This document shows, piece after piece, positions 25,986 to 34,502 of a stretch of DNA of 64,000 nucleotides. The stretch comes from CBDBZL01 sp965213545 (GTDB taxonomy: Bacteria; Pseudomonadota; Alphaproteobacteria; Sphingomonadales; Sphingomonadaceae), in assembly GCA_965213545.1 (NCBI GenBank), contig CBDBZL010000002.1, positions 1,922,001 to 1,986,000 on the forward strand. Direction: 5' to 3'. Both the position numbers and the translations under genes were made by a program. The number at the start of each line of letters is the position of its first letter. Position 1 is the stretch's first letter. The notes beneath the pieces were generated by a model that was not told the origin of the DNA, ran no database searches, and was given only the letters and a program-made list of their open reading frames with translations.

Positions 25986-27548
25986 ATGGGGCAACCGCAT
26001 GTCGCGATCATTGGTGCCGGTTTCGGCGGACTGACCGCGGCTGCACTTCTGGCCGCCGCGGGTGTGGCGGTGACGGTGGTCGAAAAGGCCGCGCATGTCG
26101 GAGGCAAGGCGCGACGACTGCGTGTCGGCACCAGCGAGATCGATGCCGGTCCCACCGTATTCACCGCGCGCGATGTGTTCGATGAGATTTTCACCCAATG
26201 CGGCGTTGACCTTGCTGACTATGTGGAACTGGAAGCGGCCGAGACGATCGCCCGTCATGCCTGGCCCGATGGTTCGCGCCTGGACCTGTTCGCCGATCCG
26301 GCCCGCAGCGAGCAGGCGATCGGCGAGTTTGCCGGTGCCCAGGCAGCTCGCGGGTATCGCAGCTTCCGCGCCGAAGCCGCGCGGATCCACGCGATCCTCG
26401 ATGAGCCGTTGCTTCGCCGGTCCAAGGTCGCCACCCCGCTCGAACTTATGTGGCGGATAGGCCCCTGGAGGATGGGCGATCTGCGCGCGATCCGGCCTTA
26501 CGAAACGCTATGGAACGCGCTTGACGACCATTTCGATGACCCGCGTCTGGTCCAGCTTTATGGCCGCTACGCAACCTATTGTGGCTCCTCACCCTTTGCC
26601 GCGCCGGCAACGCTGATGCTGATCGCGCATGTCGAGGCGATGGGGGTGTGGTCGATCGAGGGCGGGATGAGCGCTCTGGCCGCCGCGCTGCAACGATTGG
26701 CGCAGCACCATGGTGCGCGCTTCCGCCTTGGCCAGGAGGTCACCGCCATCGAGGTGCGTAGCGGGGGGGCCGCGGGATTGCGACTGGCCGGGGGGGAAAT
26801 GATCGAGGCGGATGCGGTCATCGCCAATTGCGGCCCCGCCGCGCTTGCCTCGGGTCTGCTGGGTGAAGCCGCCGCCCGCGCGGTATCGGCGCAAAAGCCC
26901 GCCAACCGTTCGCTTTCCGCGCTTGTCTGGTTGGCTCATGCGAAAACAGATGGTCTCCCGCTGGCCCAGCACAATGTCCTGTTTTCCAACGATTATCCGC
27001 GCGAGTTCGCCGAGATCTCCGCCGGCTGCGTGCCGACAGAGCCCAGCATCTATGTCTGCGCGCTCGATCGAGGTGCCGAGGGAACCGGCGCACATCAAGG
27101 ACCGGAGCGGCTGCAGATCATCGTCAACGCGCCCGCGGATGGCGACCTGCGCGAATACAGCAAGGAAGAGAGGGATAGATGCACCAGTTCGATGAAGCGA
27201 ATGGCGGCGGCCTGCGGGCTGGAGCTGGAGGAGACGGCGCCGCATTTGCTGCTTACCCCGAACGATTTCGAGACATTTTCGCCCTCGACCGGGGGAGCGA
27301 TCTATGGACGGGCCTCGCACGGCTGGGCGGCGTCCTTCCTCCGGCAGGGCACACGCACGCGGACCCGTTCGCTTTATTGCGCGGGTGGAAGCACCCATCC
27401 GGGGGCGGGGGTGCCGATGGCCGCCTTGTCCGGACAGTTGGCAGCGAGGACAGTGCTGCGCGACCTTTCTTCGACATCGCGCTCTCGCCAGGTGGCTATG
27501 CCTGGTGGTATGTCGATGCGATCAGCGACGACGGGCGGCACGGCCTGA
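25986..27548 (+). CDS. crtD: 1-hydroxycarotenoid 3,4-desaturase CrtD
   Basis: CrtD introduces the C3-C4 double bond of hydroxylated carotenoids (spirilloxanthin branch). The roughly 520-residue phytoene-desaturase-like flavoprotein starts with the FAD motif VAIIGAGFGGLTAAALLAAA and VVEKAAHVGGKAR, and ends with the family signature YCAGGSTHPGAGVPMAALSG. ATGs lie at 25980 and 25986, both weakly supported; GAG lies 8 bases before the second. Its 3' part overlaps crtC deeply in another frame. CrtI is a paralogue, but the pairing with crtC and crtF favours CrtD. Confidence 0.88.
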   Translation: MGQPHVAIIGAGFGGLTAAALLAAAGVAVTVVEKAAHVGGKARRLRVGTSEIDAGPTVFTARDVFDEIFTQCGVDLADYVELEAAETIARHAWPDGSRLDLFADPARSEQAIGEFAGAQAARGYRSFRAEAARIHAILDEPLLRRSKVATPLELMWRIGPWRMGDLRAIRPYETLWNALDDHFDDPRLVQLYGRYATYCGSSPFAAPATLMLIAHVEAMGVWSIEGGMSALAAALQRLAQHHGARFRLGQEVTAIEVRSGGAAGLRLAGGEMIEADAVIANCGPAALASGLLGEAAARAVSAQKPANRSLSALVWLAHAKTDGLPLAQHNVLFSNDYPREFAEISAGCVPTEPSIYVCALDRGAEGTGAHQGPERLQIIVNAPADGDLREYSKEERDRCTSSMKRMAAACGLELEETAPHLLLTPNDFETFSPSTGGAIYGRASHGWAASFLRQGTRTRTRSLYCAGGSTHPGAGVPMAALSGQLAARTVLRDLSSTSRSRQVAMPGGMSMRSATTGGTA

Positions 27549-28387
27549 CCATCATTGCCTTTCTGGGCAGCGTCTTTTCCCCCTATTACAAGGCCAGCGG
27601 TAGGGCCGAACCGCTCGACCATGCCGCGCTCAATGTCGCGCTTTATGGCCCGCGCGCGCGCTGGGCGATGACCGAGCGACCGCACGGCGCGGTGGCGCGC
27701 TCGGCCGACACATTGGCGATCGGGCCGAGCGAAGTGCGCTGGTGCGGCGATGCGCTGGAGATCACGATCGAGGAGCATGACAAGCGCCTGTTCAATCCGC
27801 TGCAACGCCGGGTCGCGGGGCGGGTGCGGGTGATCCCCGAGATGATGAACGCGCAGGCCTTCGTGTTATCGCCATCGGACCGTCATCGCTGGCACTGCCT
27901 GGCGCCGCGCGCGCGTATCGAGGTGGCGATGGAGCAGCCTGCAGTTTCTTGGCGGGGAAGCGCCTATCTCGATTCGAACAGGGGGAGCGAAGCGCTCGAG
28001 CAGGGCTTCCGCACCTGGCACTGGTCGCGCGCGCATACCCGACATGGCGCGGTCGTGTGCTACGAGGGGATCCGCCGCGACGGCTCGCCATTCGCCAGCG
28101 CGCTGCGGTTTGATGCCTCGGGCGTCCCGCATCACGCCGAGCTGCCGCCGGTGGCGCCGCTTCCGGCAACCTCTTGGCTGGTGGAACGCCGCGCCCGGGG
28201 GGACAACGGCCGCGCCAAGGTGATCAGGACCTGGGAGAACGCGCCGTTCTACGCTCGTTCCACGCTTGCGGCGCGGCTTTACGGCGAGGATACGGTAGCG
28301 GTGCAGGAGAGCCTCGATCTCGATCGCTTCGCCTCACCGCTGGTCCAGTTCTTGCTCCCCTACCGGATGCCCAGGGCGCGCCGATGA
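27377..28387 (+). CDS. crtC: Carotenoid 1,2-hydratase CrtC
   Basis: CrtC adds water across the C1-C2 bond of neurosporene or lycopene-type carotenoids. Recognisable family sequence begins at SPGGYAWWYVDAISDDG and continues with LTIIAFLGSVFSPYY, LNVALYGP and the C-terminal EDTVAVQESLDLDRF. The start is uncertain: in this frame the only usual start codons before the conserved part are ATG 27179 (good ribosome site, but a 370-bp overlap with crtD) and TTG 27377 (172-bp overlap). I give the TTG version, 336 residues; the conserved part starts at about 27470. The last 54 bp overlap a small leftward gene. Confidence 0.88.
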   Translation: MRGWKHPSGGGGADGRLVRTVGSEDSAARPFFDIALSPGGYAWWYVDAISDDGRHGLTIIAFLGSVFSPYYKASGRAEPLDHAALNVALYGPRARWAMTERPHGAVARSADTLAIGPSEVRWCGDALEITIEEHDKRLFNPLQRRVAGRVRVIPEMMNAQAFVLSPSDRHRWHCLAPRARIEVAMEQPAVSWRGSAYLDSNRGSEALEQGFRTWHWSRAHTRHGAVVCYEGIRRDGSPFASALRFDASGVPHHAELPPVAPLPATSWLVERRARGDNGRAKVIRTWENAPFYARSTLAARLYGEDTVAVQESLDLDRFASPLVQFLLPYRMPRARR

Positions 28388-28564
28388 TCCGGGCTCGTGT
28401 CGTGGGCGCTGGTCCAGCGAAAGCGCATCCGCTGATCGCGCGTCCTCCTTGTCGCGCGCGATCTCGCGATTGACCGACCATAGCTGCCAGACCCCGAACC
28501 CCAGCGCCACCGCGCCCACGAAGACCAGCTCGATCCAGCCCGCATAGGCCGGCCATCCGCTCAC
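28334..28564 (-). CDS. Small single-span membrane protein at the end of the bchIDO operon
   Basis: A 76-residue product with a short N-terminus, one hydrophobic helix (about residues 8-29, IELVFVGAVALGFGVWQLW) and a charged C-terminal tail (REIARDKEDARSADAL). The ATG at 28564 overlaps the bchO stop as ATGA, which supports real translation as the last gene of the bchI-bchD-bchO run. Its 3' end overlaps crtC by 54 bp on the other strand. I do not recognise a family. A role in pigment synthesis is only inferred from position. Confidence 0.65.
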   Translation of the reverse strand: MSGWPAYAGWIELVFVGAVALGFGVWQLWSVNREIARDKEDARSADALSLDQRPRHEPGSSARPGHPVGEQELDQR

Positions 28565-29490
28565 CGCCCACCCGCCTCGTCGTCAACGCTGCCCATCCCC
28601 GAAGCGGTCGCGACCTCCACGTCCGAAGCGGCGGCGAAATCGCGGATTAGCTGGACCGCCCAGGCGGGGTTCTCCTCGTGCGCGAGGTGGCCGAGCCGAT
28701 CGAGCACCGACACGTGGCAACGTGGGATCCAATGCGCCGCGCGGCGAACCGAATCGAACGGGATCGCCAGGTCGCCCTTGGTATGGACAAGCTGCACCCG
28801 CGCCCCGACGGAAGGCAGGCTTCTTTCCAGCGCCGCCAGATCCCAACCAGCCATCATCTCGAGCGCGCCGGCGCAATGGTGAGAATTGCCGAGCAGGATC
28901 TCGTAGCAGCGGATGCCCGCAGGATCGATCCGCGAGCCGGTCGCGCGCTTGAGAAAGCGCTCGGTCTCACCCGGGACACGCGCCATCTTGGAGAAGATAC
29001 GCGGCGCCAGCGGGTTGACGAACAGCAGTTTGGCCATTGCCGGATACAGCTTCGCCGCCAATCCGGGGAAGGGCGTGACCGCCGGATTGAAGCCGATGAT
29101 CGGTGCCTCGATCTGGCCTTTCACCGCCATCCGCAACGCGATGGCCACGCCTGCGGAATGACCGACCACGATCGCTGGTCGCGTGCCGAGCCGATCCAGA
29201 AGCATGGCGAGGGCATCGGCCATGCCATCCAGCGTGAGGCCACCGCGCGGCTGCCCGCGGGTGAAGCCGTGGCCGGGCAGATCGGGCGCGATGACCAACG
29301 CATTGGCGCTTAGCGGGGGCAGCAGGTCGCGCCAGCTATGGGTTGAGGCGCCGGTGCCGTGGAGCAGCAGCACCGCCGGGCCATTGCCCGCCATCTGGAC
29401 ATGCCATGCAAGCCTGGGTGTATCGACGAAACGGCTGGCGGAGCGATTGGGCCAGGAGACCCCATCAGTTCCCCAGTCAAGCGGCCGCAT
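28561..29490 (-). CDS. bchO: BchO, alpha/beta hydrolase linked to Mg-chelatase
   Basis: BchO is an alpha/beta-fold hydrolase found with bchI and bchD in phototrophs; its exact reaction is not settled. The 309-residue protein starts MRPLDWGTDGVSWPN and shows LLLHGTGASTHSW (oxyanion region), the nucleophile elbow VVGHSAGVA (Ser112) and a C-terminal histidine in RLGHLAHEE. The ATG at 29490 overlaps the bchD stop by one base (TGATG). Confidence 0.93.
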   Translation of the reverse strand: MRPLDWGTDGVSWPNRSASRFVDTPRLAWHVQMAGNGPAVLLLHGTGASTHSWRDLLPPLSANALVIAPDLPGHGFTRGQPRGGLTLDGMADALAMLLDRLGTRPAIVVGHSAGVAIALRMAVKGQIEAPIIGFNPAVTPFPGLAAKLYPAMAKLLFVNPLAPRIFSKMARVPGETERFLKRATGSRIDPAGIRCYEILLGNSHHCAGALEMMAGWDLAALERSLPSVGARVQLVHTKGDLAIPFDSVRRAAHWIPRCHVSVLDRLGHLAHEENPAWAVQLIRDFAAASDVEVATASGMGSVDDEAGGR

Positions 29491-31211
29491 CACGCGCCCG
29501 CCGCGCGTCGCTCGCGCTCGACTGCCGCGCCCAGCGTGCGGGCATCGGCGAACGGCAGCGGCAGGCATTTTGCCCGCATTGCCGCGGCGATCTCTGCTGC
29601 TTCGGGTCGCGGTCTGGGAGAGATGTCAATCACCAGCGCGTCATAGCCCGATGCGGCAATCCGTCCAGCGGCCGCCTGCGCATCGCGGCGGGCACCGCTG
29701 CGCCCGGGTTTGCCGTCGAGCGCAATATTGGCGCTGCCATCGGTAAGAACGACAAGGAACGGGGTTCGTCCTCGCGCCACCACCTGTTCGCCCAGCCGCC
29801 CGGCAAGCGCCAGTCCGGCAGCCAGTGGCGTCCCCCCGCCGCCGGGCAGTTCGGCGAGCGCCCGCTTGGCCCGTGTGAGCGACCGGGTCGGCTCGAGCAG
29901 CAGTTCCGCGCCCGCGCCTCGAAAGGCGATGAGCGCCACCTCGCTGCGCTTGCTGTAGGCCTGCGCCAGGATCAGCTCGACCGCGCCCTTGGCCTCCGCC
30001 AGACGCGCGATCGCCGCCGATCCCGAGGCGTCCACGGTAAGCACGCTGACCGTGACTGCACGCTCCTCGAAGCGGCGGATGCGCAGGTCCTGCTTGCGGA
30101 CGAGCACCATTCGCGGGTCTTTGTCGCCAAGTTCGGCGCGGCGCAGTTTCTGCCAGGGGACAGCGGCGCGGATCGTGTCGAGCAGCGCCAGGCGGGCACC
30201 GCCGCGCGGCTCGCCCGGCCGGGCGGACAAAGGGCGGCCGCGCAAGGTCGAGTGCGCGCGCCGTCCTGCGCCCCCGCCGCGCGTCTGCTTGCCCGCGCGG
30301 CCTTCAGCAATCGAAGCGATAAGGTCGTCGGGCACCGCGGCGCGCGCGGCGGCGAGCACGGTATCGGCGAGCGGTTCGGCGCCTTGCGAGGTGTCTTCGC
30401 CCGTGTCCTGCATGTCGCCGGTTCCCGCATCCGCCCCGCCCCCGGTGTCGTCCGCCGCCTCCTCGCCCGGCGCATCGGCATCCTCGGGCAGGCGAGTGGC
30501 GCGCGGAGCAAACACCAGCCGAGCCGCGACCGCGAGATCATCATCCTCGACCGTGGCGCGCCCCGCCTTTGCGGCATGCGCGCGCGCCGCGGCCTGGGCG
30601 AACAACAGCGTGCGGGCAGAGCCGATACCCAGCGCCTGCGCGATGTGCGCCAGCGCGACGAGGGCATCGTCCGTCAGCGGTTCGACCTGCGAAAAGGTCA
30701 TCGGATTTCGCAGTTCGGCGAAACTGGATGGCAGCGCGCGAATCTGCGTCAGGTCGCAATGGAAGGCCACGCGCTCGAGCAGCGCGTCGGGGGTGCGCTC
30801 TTCGAGTGTGGCACCATCGTCGCACAACAGCAGCGCAAAGCCGCCATCACTATCCATCGCCTGTGCGAGCCGACCGGCAAGATCGGTTCGAAGGCGTTCA
30901 CAGAAGGGCACTTCGAGCAGGCCACCGACTACATCACTGAGCAGACCCGCACGGCTTATCGGCCGGCCGCTAGCCAGACTGGCGGCGATATCGACCCCGC
31001 CAAGTAGTCTTGCATCATCAATATGCGAGGGCAGCCGCTGCCATGGCGACCCGCCGAGCCAGTCGCGCTTGAGACCCTCGATCAGCATATCCCGAGCCAC
31101 GCCGCCCCCTCGCAGACTGACCCCCCCCAAAGCTCGGGGGGCAACCCGCAACAGCGACAAGGCGAGAATGGCGTCTGCGAGCGGGGCGGCGCCGGCGGGC
31201 GGGGGCGTCAT
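29490..31211 (-). CDS. bchD: Magnesium chelatase subunit D
   Basis: BchD forms the AAA+ ring scaffold with BchI that drives Mg insertion by BchH. The 573-residue protein has a degenerate AAA-like N-terminal half, a Pro/Glu/Asp-rich acidic linker (about 255-290, DADAPGEEAADDTGG), and a C-terminal von Willebrand A domain with the metal site motif VDASGSAA and TDGSANIALDG. The ATG at 31211 lies directly after the bchI stop with no gap. Confidence 0.95.
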   Translation of the reverse strand: MTPPPAGAAPLADAILALSLLRVAPRALGGVSLRGGGVARDMLIEGLKRDWLGGSPWQRLPSHIDDARLLGGVDIAASLASGRPISRAGLLSDVVGGLLEVPFCERLRTDLAGRLAQAMDSDGGFALLLCDDGATLEERTPDALLERVAFHCDLTQIRALPSSFAELRNPMTFSQVEPLTDDALVALAHIAQALGIGSARTLLFAQAAARAHAAKAGRATVEDDDLAVAARLVFAPRATRLPEDADAPGEEAADDTGGGADAGTGDMQDTGEDTSQGAEPLADTVLAAARAAVPDDLIASIAEGRAGKQTRGGGAGRRAHSTLRGRPLSARPGEPRGGARLALLDTIRAAVPWQKLRRAELGDKDPRMVLVRKQDLRIRRFEERAVTVSVLTVDASGSAAIARLAEAKGAVELILAQAYSKRSEVALIAFRGAGAELLLEPTRSLTRAKRALAELPGGGGTPLAAGLALAGRLGEQVVARGRTPFLVVLTDGSANIALDGKPGRSGARRDAQAAAGRIAASGYDALVIDISPRPRPEAAEIAAAMRAKCLPLPFADARTLGAAVERERRAAGA

Positions 31212-32210
31212 CTAGAAGGTTTCGGCGATGGCGCGCTCGATCCGCGCCGTGCTGCCGGTTTCGTCGAGCACATCGCGGCGCAGGCGGTGGCGCAGCGCCA
31301 TGGGCGCGACCGCCAGCATGTGAGAACGGCGCACCGCTCGCGCGCCTTCTAGCGCCGCATTCGCGCGTGCGGTCCGCATCAACGTGAGCTCGCCGCGCAA
31401 CCCATCGACACCGACAGCGGTGCAGAGCCGGGCCGCATCTTCCAGCACGTCATCGGGCACGGTGAGCTGGACCAAGCGCTTCTGGCCGCGCGAGATCTGG
31501 CGCACGATCGATGCCTGCTCGTCGTCCCACTGGCTGACGAAACTCTCCGGATCGTCCTCGAGCGCGGCGATGCGGCGCATGATCGCGACCCGGTCCGCGA
31601 TCGCATCGGGGGTGCGCACCTCGACCGCCAGCCCGAAACGGTCGAGCAGCTGCGGCCGCAGCTCGCCTTCCTCGGGATTGCCGCTGCCGATGAGCACGAA
31701 GCGCGCGCGGTGGCGGATGGACAATCCCTCGCGCTCGACGATGGTCTCGCCCGATGCGGCGACATCGAGCAGCAGATCGACCAGATGGTCTTCGAGCAGG
31801 TTGATCTCGTCGATATAGAGAAACCCGCGATGAGCCCTTGCCAGCAGGCCCGGCTCGAACGCCTTCTCGCCCTTGCGCAAGGCGCGCTCCAGATCGAGCG
31901 AACCCAGCACCCGGTCCTCGGTCGCGCCGAGCGGCAGATCGACGAAGGGGACCGGCTGCTTCACCGCTCGTTTCGATTGACAAGGATCAGGGCAAGTGCC
32001 GCCTTCGCCCGGTCCGCAGCCATAGCGGCAGTCCTCGATCACCATGATCGGCGGTAACAGCGCAGCCAGTGCGCGCGAGGCGGTGGACTTGCCGGTTCCG
32101 CGATCGCCGAACACCATCACCCCGCCAATCCCGGGATCGATGGCGGCGATCAGCAGCGCGCGCTTCATCTCGTCCTGTCCGACGATTGCCGAGAAGGGGA
32201 GCCGTGCCAT
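31212..32210 (-). CDS. bchI: Magnesium chelatase ATPase subunit I
   Basis: BchI is the AAA+ ATPase of Mg-chelatase. The 332-residue protein has Walker A GDRGTGKS at residues 35-42, Walker B FLYIDEINLLEDH, sensor GSGNPEEGELRPQLLDRFG, and the conserved cysteine cluster CRYGCGPGEGGTCPDPC. It is the first gene of the bchI-bchD-bchO operon; the DUF3422 gene lies 49 bp upstream in the same direction, so the promoter may be ahead of that gene. Confidence 0.97.
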   Translation of the reverse strand: MARLPFSAIVGQDEMKRALLIAAIDPGIGGVMVFGDRGTGKSTASRALAALLPPIMVIEDCRYGCGPGEGGTCPDPCQSKRAVKQPVPFVDLPLGATEDRVLGSLDLERALRKGEKAFEPGLLARAHRGFLYIDEINLLEDHLVDLLLDVAASGETIVEREGLSIRHRARFVLIGSGNPEEGELRPQLLDRFGLAVEVRTPDAIADRVAIMRRIAALEDDPESFVSQWDDEQASIVRQISRGQKRLVQLTVPDDVLEDAARLCTAVGVDGLRGELTLMRTARANAALEGARAVRRSHMLAVAPMALRHRLRRDVLDETGSTARIERAIAETF

Positions 32211-32259
32211 CGCTTGCCTTCTGGCTACTCACACGCGTTTGGCCAAGACCTTCTTCAAA

Positions 32260-33534
32260 CTATTCGGCGCGCGCCTGCCCCAGAAGCCGGCGTTTGAGTG
32301 TGCGCGTGACAAGCCATACGCTCAGCACCACCGGCACAACCAGCAAGCCGAGGATAATCCTGTCCTCAATGGCGAACACTTCGGCTGGCAAGGCGGCGAG
32401 CGCATAGGCGACCAGGCCGATAAGGTAGTAGCTCAGGGCTACCACCGAGAGCCCTTCGACCAGCTGCTGCAGGCGGACCTGAAGCGATGTGCTGCGTTCC
32501 ATCGATCGCAGGAGCTGGGCGTTCTGGTTTTCGATCCTGGTCTCGATACGCGCCCGCAACAGCGAGGACATATGCGCGGCGCGCTGCGCCAGGCGCTCGA
32601 CGCGGCGGCGGGTCGCGGCGCAGGTTGCCACCGCCGGCCGGAAGCGGCGCTGGGTGAACTCGGCAAGCGACATGAACCCCTCGATCGGATGTTCGCCGAG
32701 CTGTTCGAGCCGTTCCTCGACCAGCTTGCCATAGGCTTGCGTCGCATCCATCCGGAAGCTCATCGCGGTATCGATGGTGGCGAGGTCGAGCGCGAGGGCG
32801 GTCAATTCCTCCAGGATATTGTCGTCGCGCTCCTGCGCACTAGCGATCCGGTCGGCGAGCGCGCGCAACCGGTGTTCGATGGCATCGAGCCGCGGCCAGT
32901 AGCGCCGGGCCAGCGGCAGGCCGAGCAGCGCGCGATTGCGGTAGTTGCCCAGCTCCTGCAGTCGCTGCAGCGTGCGGGTGACATCGCGCCGGTCGGCCCC
33001 GTTGGCTGCCATCACCAGGCGGCCGAAGCCATCATCCTTCAGATGAAAATCGGACCAGATACGGATCGGACCGCCAATCCTGCTGGAGACCAGCTCGTCC
33101 TCGTTGATCTCAAGACGGGGCAATATCCGCATTGCGCGCTCGTCATCCGCGGCCAGCCAGATCCGCGTGCTGCGAACGACCCGGCCGGGCAGCTGGTCGA
33201 CAATCTCGAGCGCCTTGCCCAGCCCGGAATGGGTCGCGGGCTCGATAAACGCCTGTTCGTCGGCGTCATGGACGAACAAGGTCAGGCTGCTGCCCTCGCT
33301 ATGGCTTTCCCAGGTGAACCTTATTCCCGCGCCCAGCATGCCTTCGCGATGCGCTCTGGCGCCGGCATCGCTCGGAGCCGGCGCATGCTGCTCAATGACG
33401 GCGCGTTCGGCATCGCGCTCGTCGGCCTCCACCGCTACCACCCACTGGATAACAAGACAGGGCACCGGGAGTACCGGCCAGCGGCGCAGATGCATCTCGC
33501 TTACCGCGCGTTGTCTCAGTTCGTGTTCGCGCAT
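32260..33534 (-). CDS. DUF3422 family membrane-anchored protein
   Basis: The 424-residue protein starts MREHELRQRAVSEMHLRRW and matches the DUF3422 pattern: a soluble N-terminal domain (about 1-200), a helical middle rich in Arg/Leu (RYWPRLDAIEHRLRAL and the following stretch), and two C-terminal membrane helices (VVALSYYLIGLVAYALAALP and IILGLLVVPVVLSVWLV). I chose ATG 33534 with GGGGGGAAG about 7 bases upstream. The function of the family is unknown to me. It lies upstream of bchI in the same direction. Confidence 0.85.
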   Translation of the reverse strand: MREHELRQRAVSEMHLRRWPVLPVPCLVIQWVVAVEADERDAERAVIEQHAPAPSDAGARAHREGMLGAGIRFTWESHSEGSSLTLFVHDADEQAFIEPATHSGLGKALEIVDQLPGRVVRSTRIWLAADDERAMRILPRLEINEDELVSSRIGGPIRIWSDFHLKDDGFGRLVMAANGADRRDVTRTLQRLQELGNYRNRALLGLPLARRYWPRLDAIEHRLRALADRIASAQERDDNILEELTALALDLATIDTAMSFRMDATQAYGKLVEERLEQLGEHPIEGFMSLAEFTQRRFRPAVATCAATRRRVERLAQRAAHMSSLLRARIETRIENQNAQLLRSMERSTSLQVRLQQLVEGLSVVALSYYLIGLVAYALAALPAEVFAIEDRIILGLLVVPVVLSVWLVTRTLKRRLLGQARAE

Positions 33535-33770
33535 GGCCCGCTTCCCCCCGGGCAACAAGCTAAAGCGTACGGCCGCTACGGGCGAGCGAATTCGCTTGGG
33601 CGATGTCGCGGCCGGCCTGCGGGATCAAGGTCGACCTTATGCGGCCTGTCCGGCCCGACGCGGTGCTAGGTCAATCAGGGGGGCGAACGCATTGAGCATG
33701 ATGGTTTGCTCACCCTTGGCCGTTCTGTCTTGACCGATGGTGTGCAGCGCTGGGATCGAGGATCGACGGA

Positions 33771-34502
33771 TCAATCCGCACAAGCCCCTTCGAGCCCCTC
33801 GCGCACCAGCTTGATCGCTTGCGCCTTGAGCTGATGCACGCGCGGAATGCTGACCGAGATGACCGCGGCGATTTCAGCCAGGTTAAGCTCCTCGACGAAA
33901 TAAAGCTGGAGGACGAGCTTGAGCCGTTCGGGAAGCGCGCCGATGAGCGCAGCCAGCCGCGCGCCGTCTTGCTCCTGGCTCAGCGCCTCGAAGGGATCGG
34001 GCTGCTGGTCGGCAAAGGCACCGTCGCTGTCGTCATAGTGATTGTCGAGCGCCTGCAGGCGAACCGGCTCGCAGGCATAGTCGGCAAGGTCAGCCTCGGC
34101 GATCCCGAGCTCCTGCGCCATCTGGGCACCGGTAGGTTCCATGCTCAACGTCTGCTGCAGCCGGTCCCGCGCCGCGGTCATCCGACGCTGGCGCACCAGC
34201 GCGCCGCGGCTGCCCGGAAGCGACCGGCGGATCGCATCGAGCATGGCCCCGCGCACCCTGATCTTGGCATAAGCAGCGAACCCGTCCTCCGCCGGGCCTG
34301 TGTGACGCTGCGCGCATTCGGTCAGCGCGAGCAATCCGATCTGGACCAGATCCTCCGGCTCGATGCCTTCGCACCCCGAACCATGGATATGCCAGGCAGC
34401 CTTGCGAACCAGGGGCAAGAAGCGGCGGACGCGGTCTTCCACGAGCGTTGCATCGGCATAGGCTTGGGTGGCGGCGGCAAAGGCGAGTTGATCATGTTTC
34501 AC
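33771..34502 (-). CDS. fliA: RNA polymerase sigma factor FliA (sigma-28)
   Basis: FliA directs transcription of late flagellar genes such as flagellin. The 243-residue protein shows region 2 (EPEDLVQIGLLALTECAQRH and the FAAYAKIRVRGAMLDAIR stretch), region 3 around 110-150 and region 4 helix-turn-helix (LNLAEIAAVISVSIPRVHQL). The start is a GTG at 34502 that overlaps the flhA stop as GTGA; the longer upstream frame runs antisense-like through flhA and lacks family match. The anti-sigma factor FlgM is encoded in the same run. Confidence 0.93.
   Translation of the reverse strand: MKHDQLAFAAATQAYADATLVEDRVRRFLPLVRKAAWHIHGSGCEGIEPEDLVQIGLLALTECAQRHTGPAEDGFAAYAKIRVRGAMLDAIRRSLPGSRGALVRQRRMTAARDRLQQTLSMEPTGAQMAQELGIAEADLADYACEPVRLQALDNHYDDSDGAFADQQPDPFEALSQEQDGARLAALIGALPERLKLVLQLYFVEELNLAEIAAVISVSIPRVHQLKAQAIKLVREGLEGACAD

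Noticed and set aside
31120..31145. C-run and G-run in the start of bchD as a possible frameshift
   Set aside because: The frame reads cleanly through it from the ATG next to the bchI stop, and the product has normal length.
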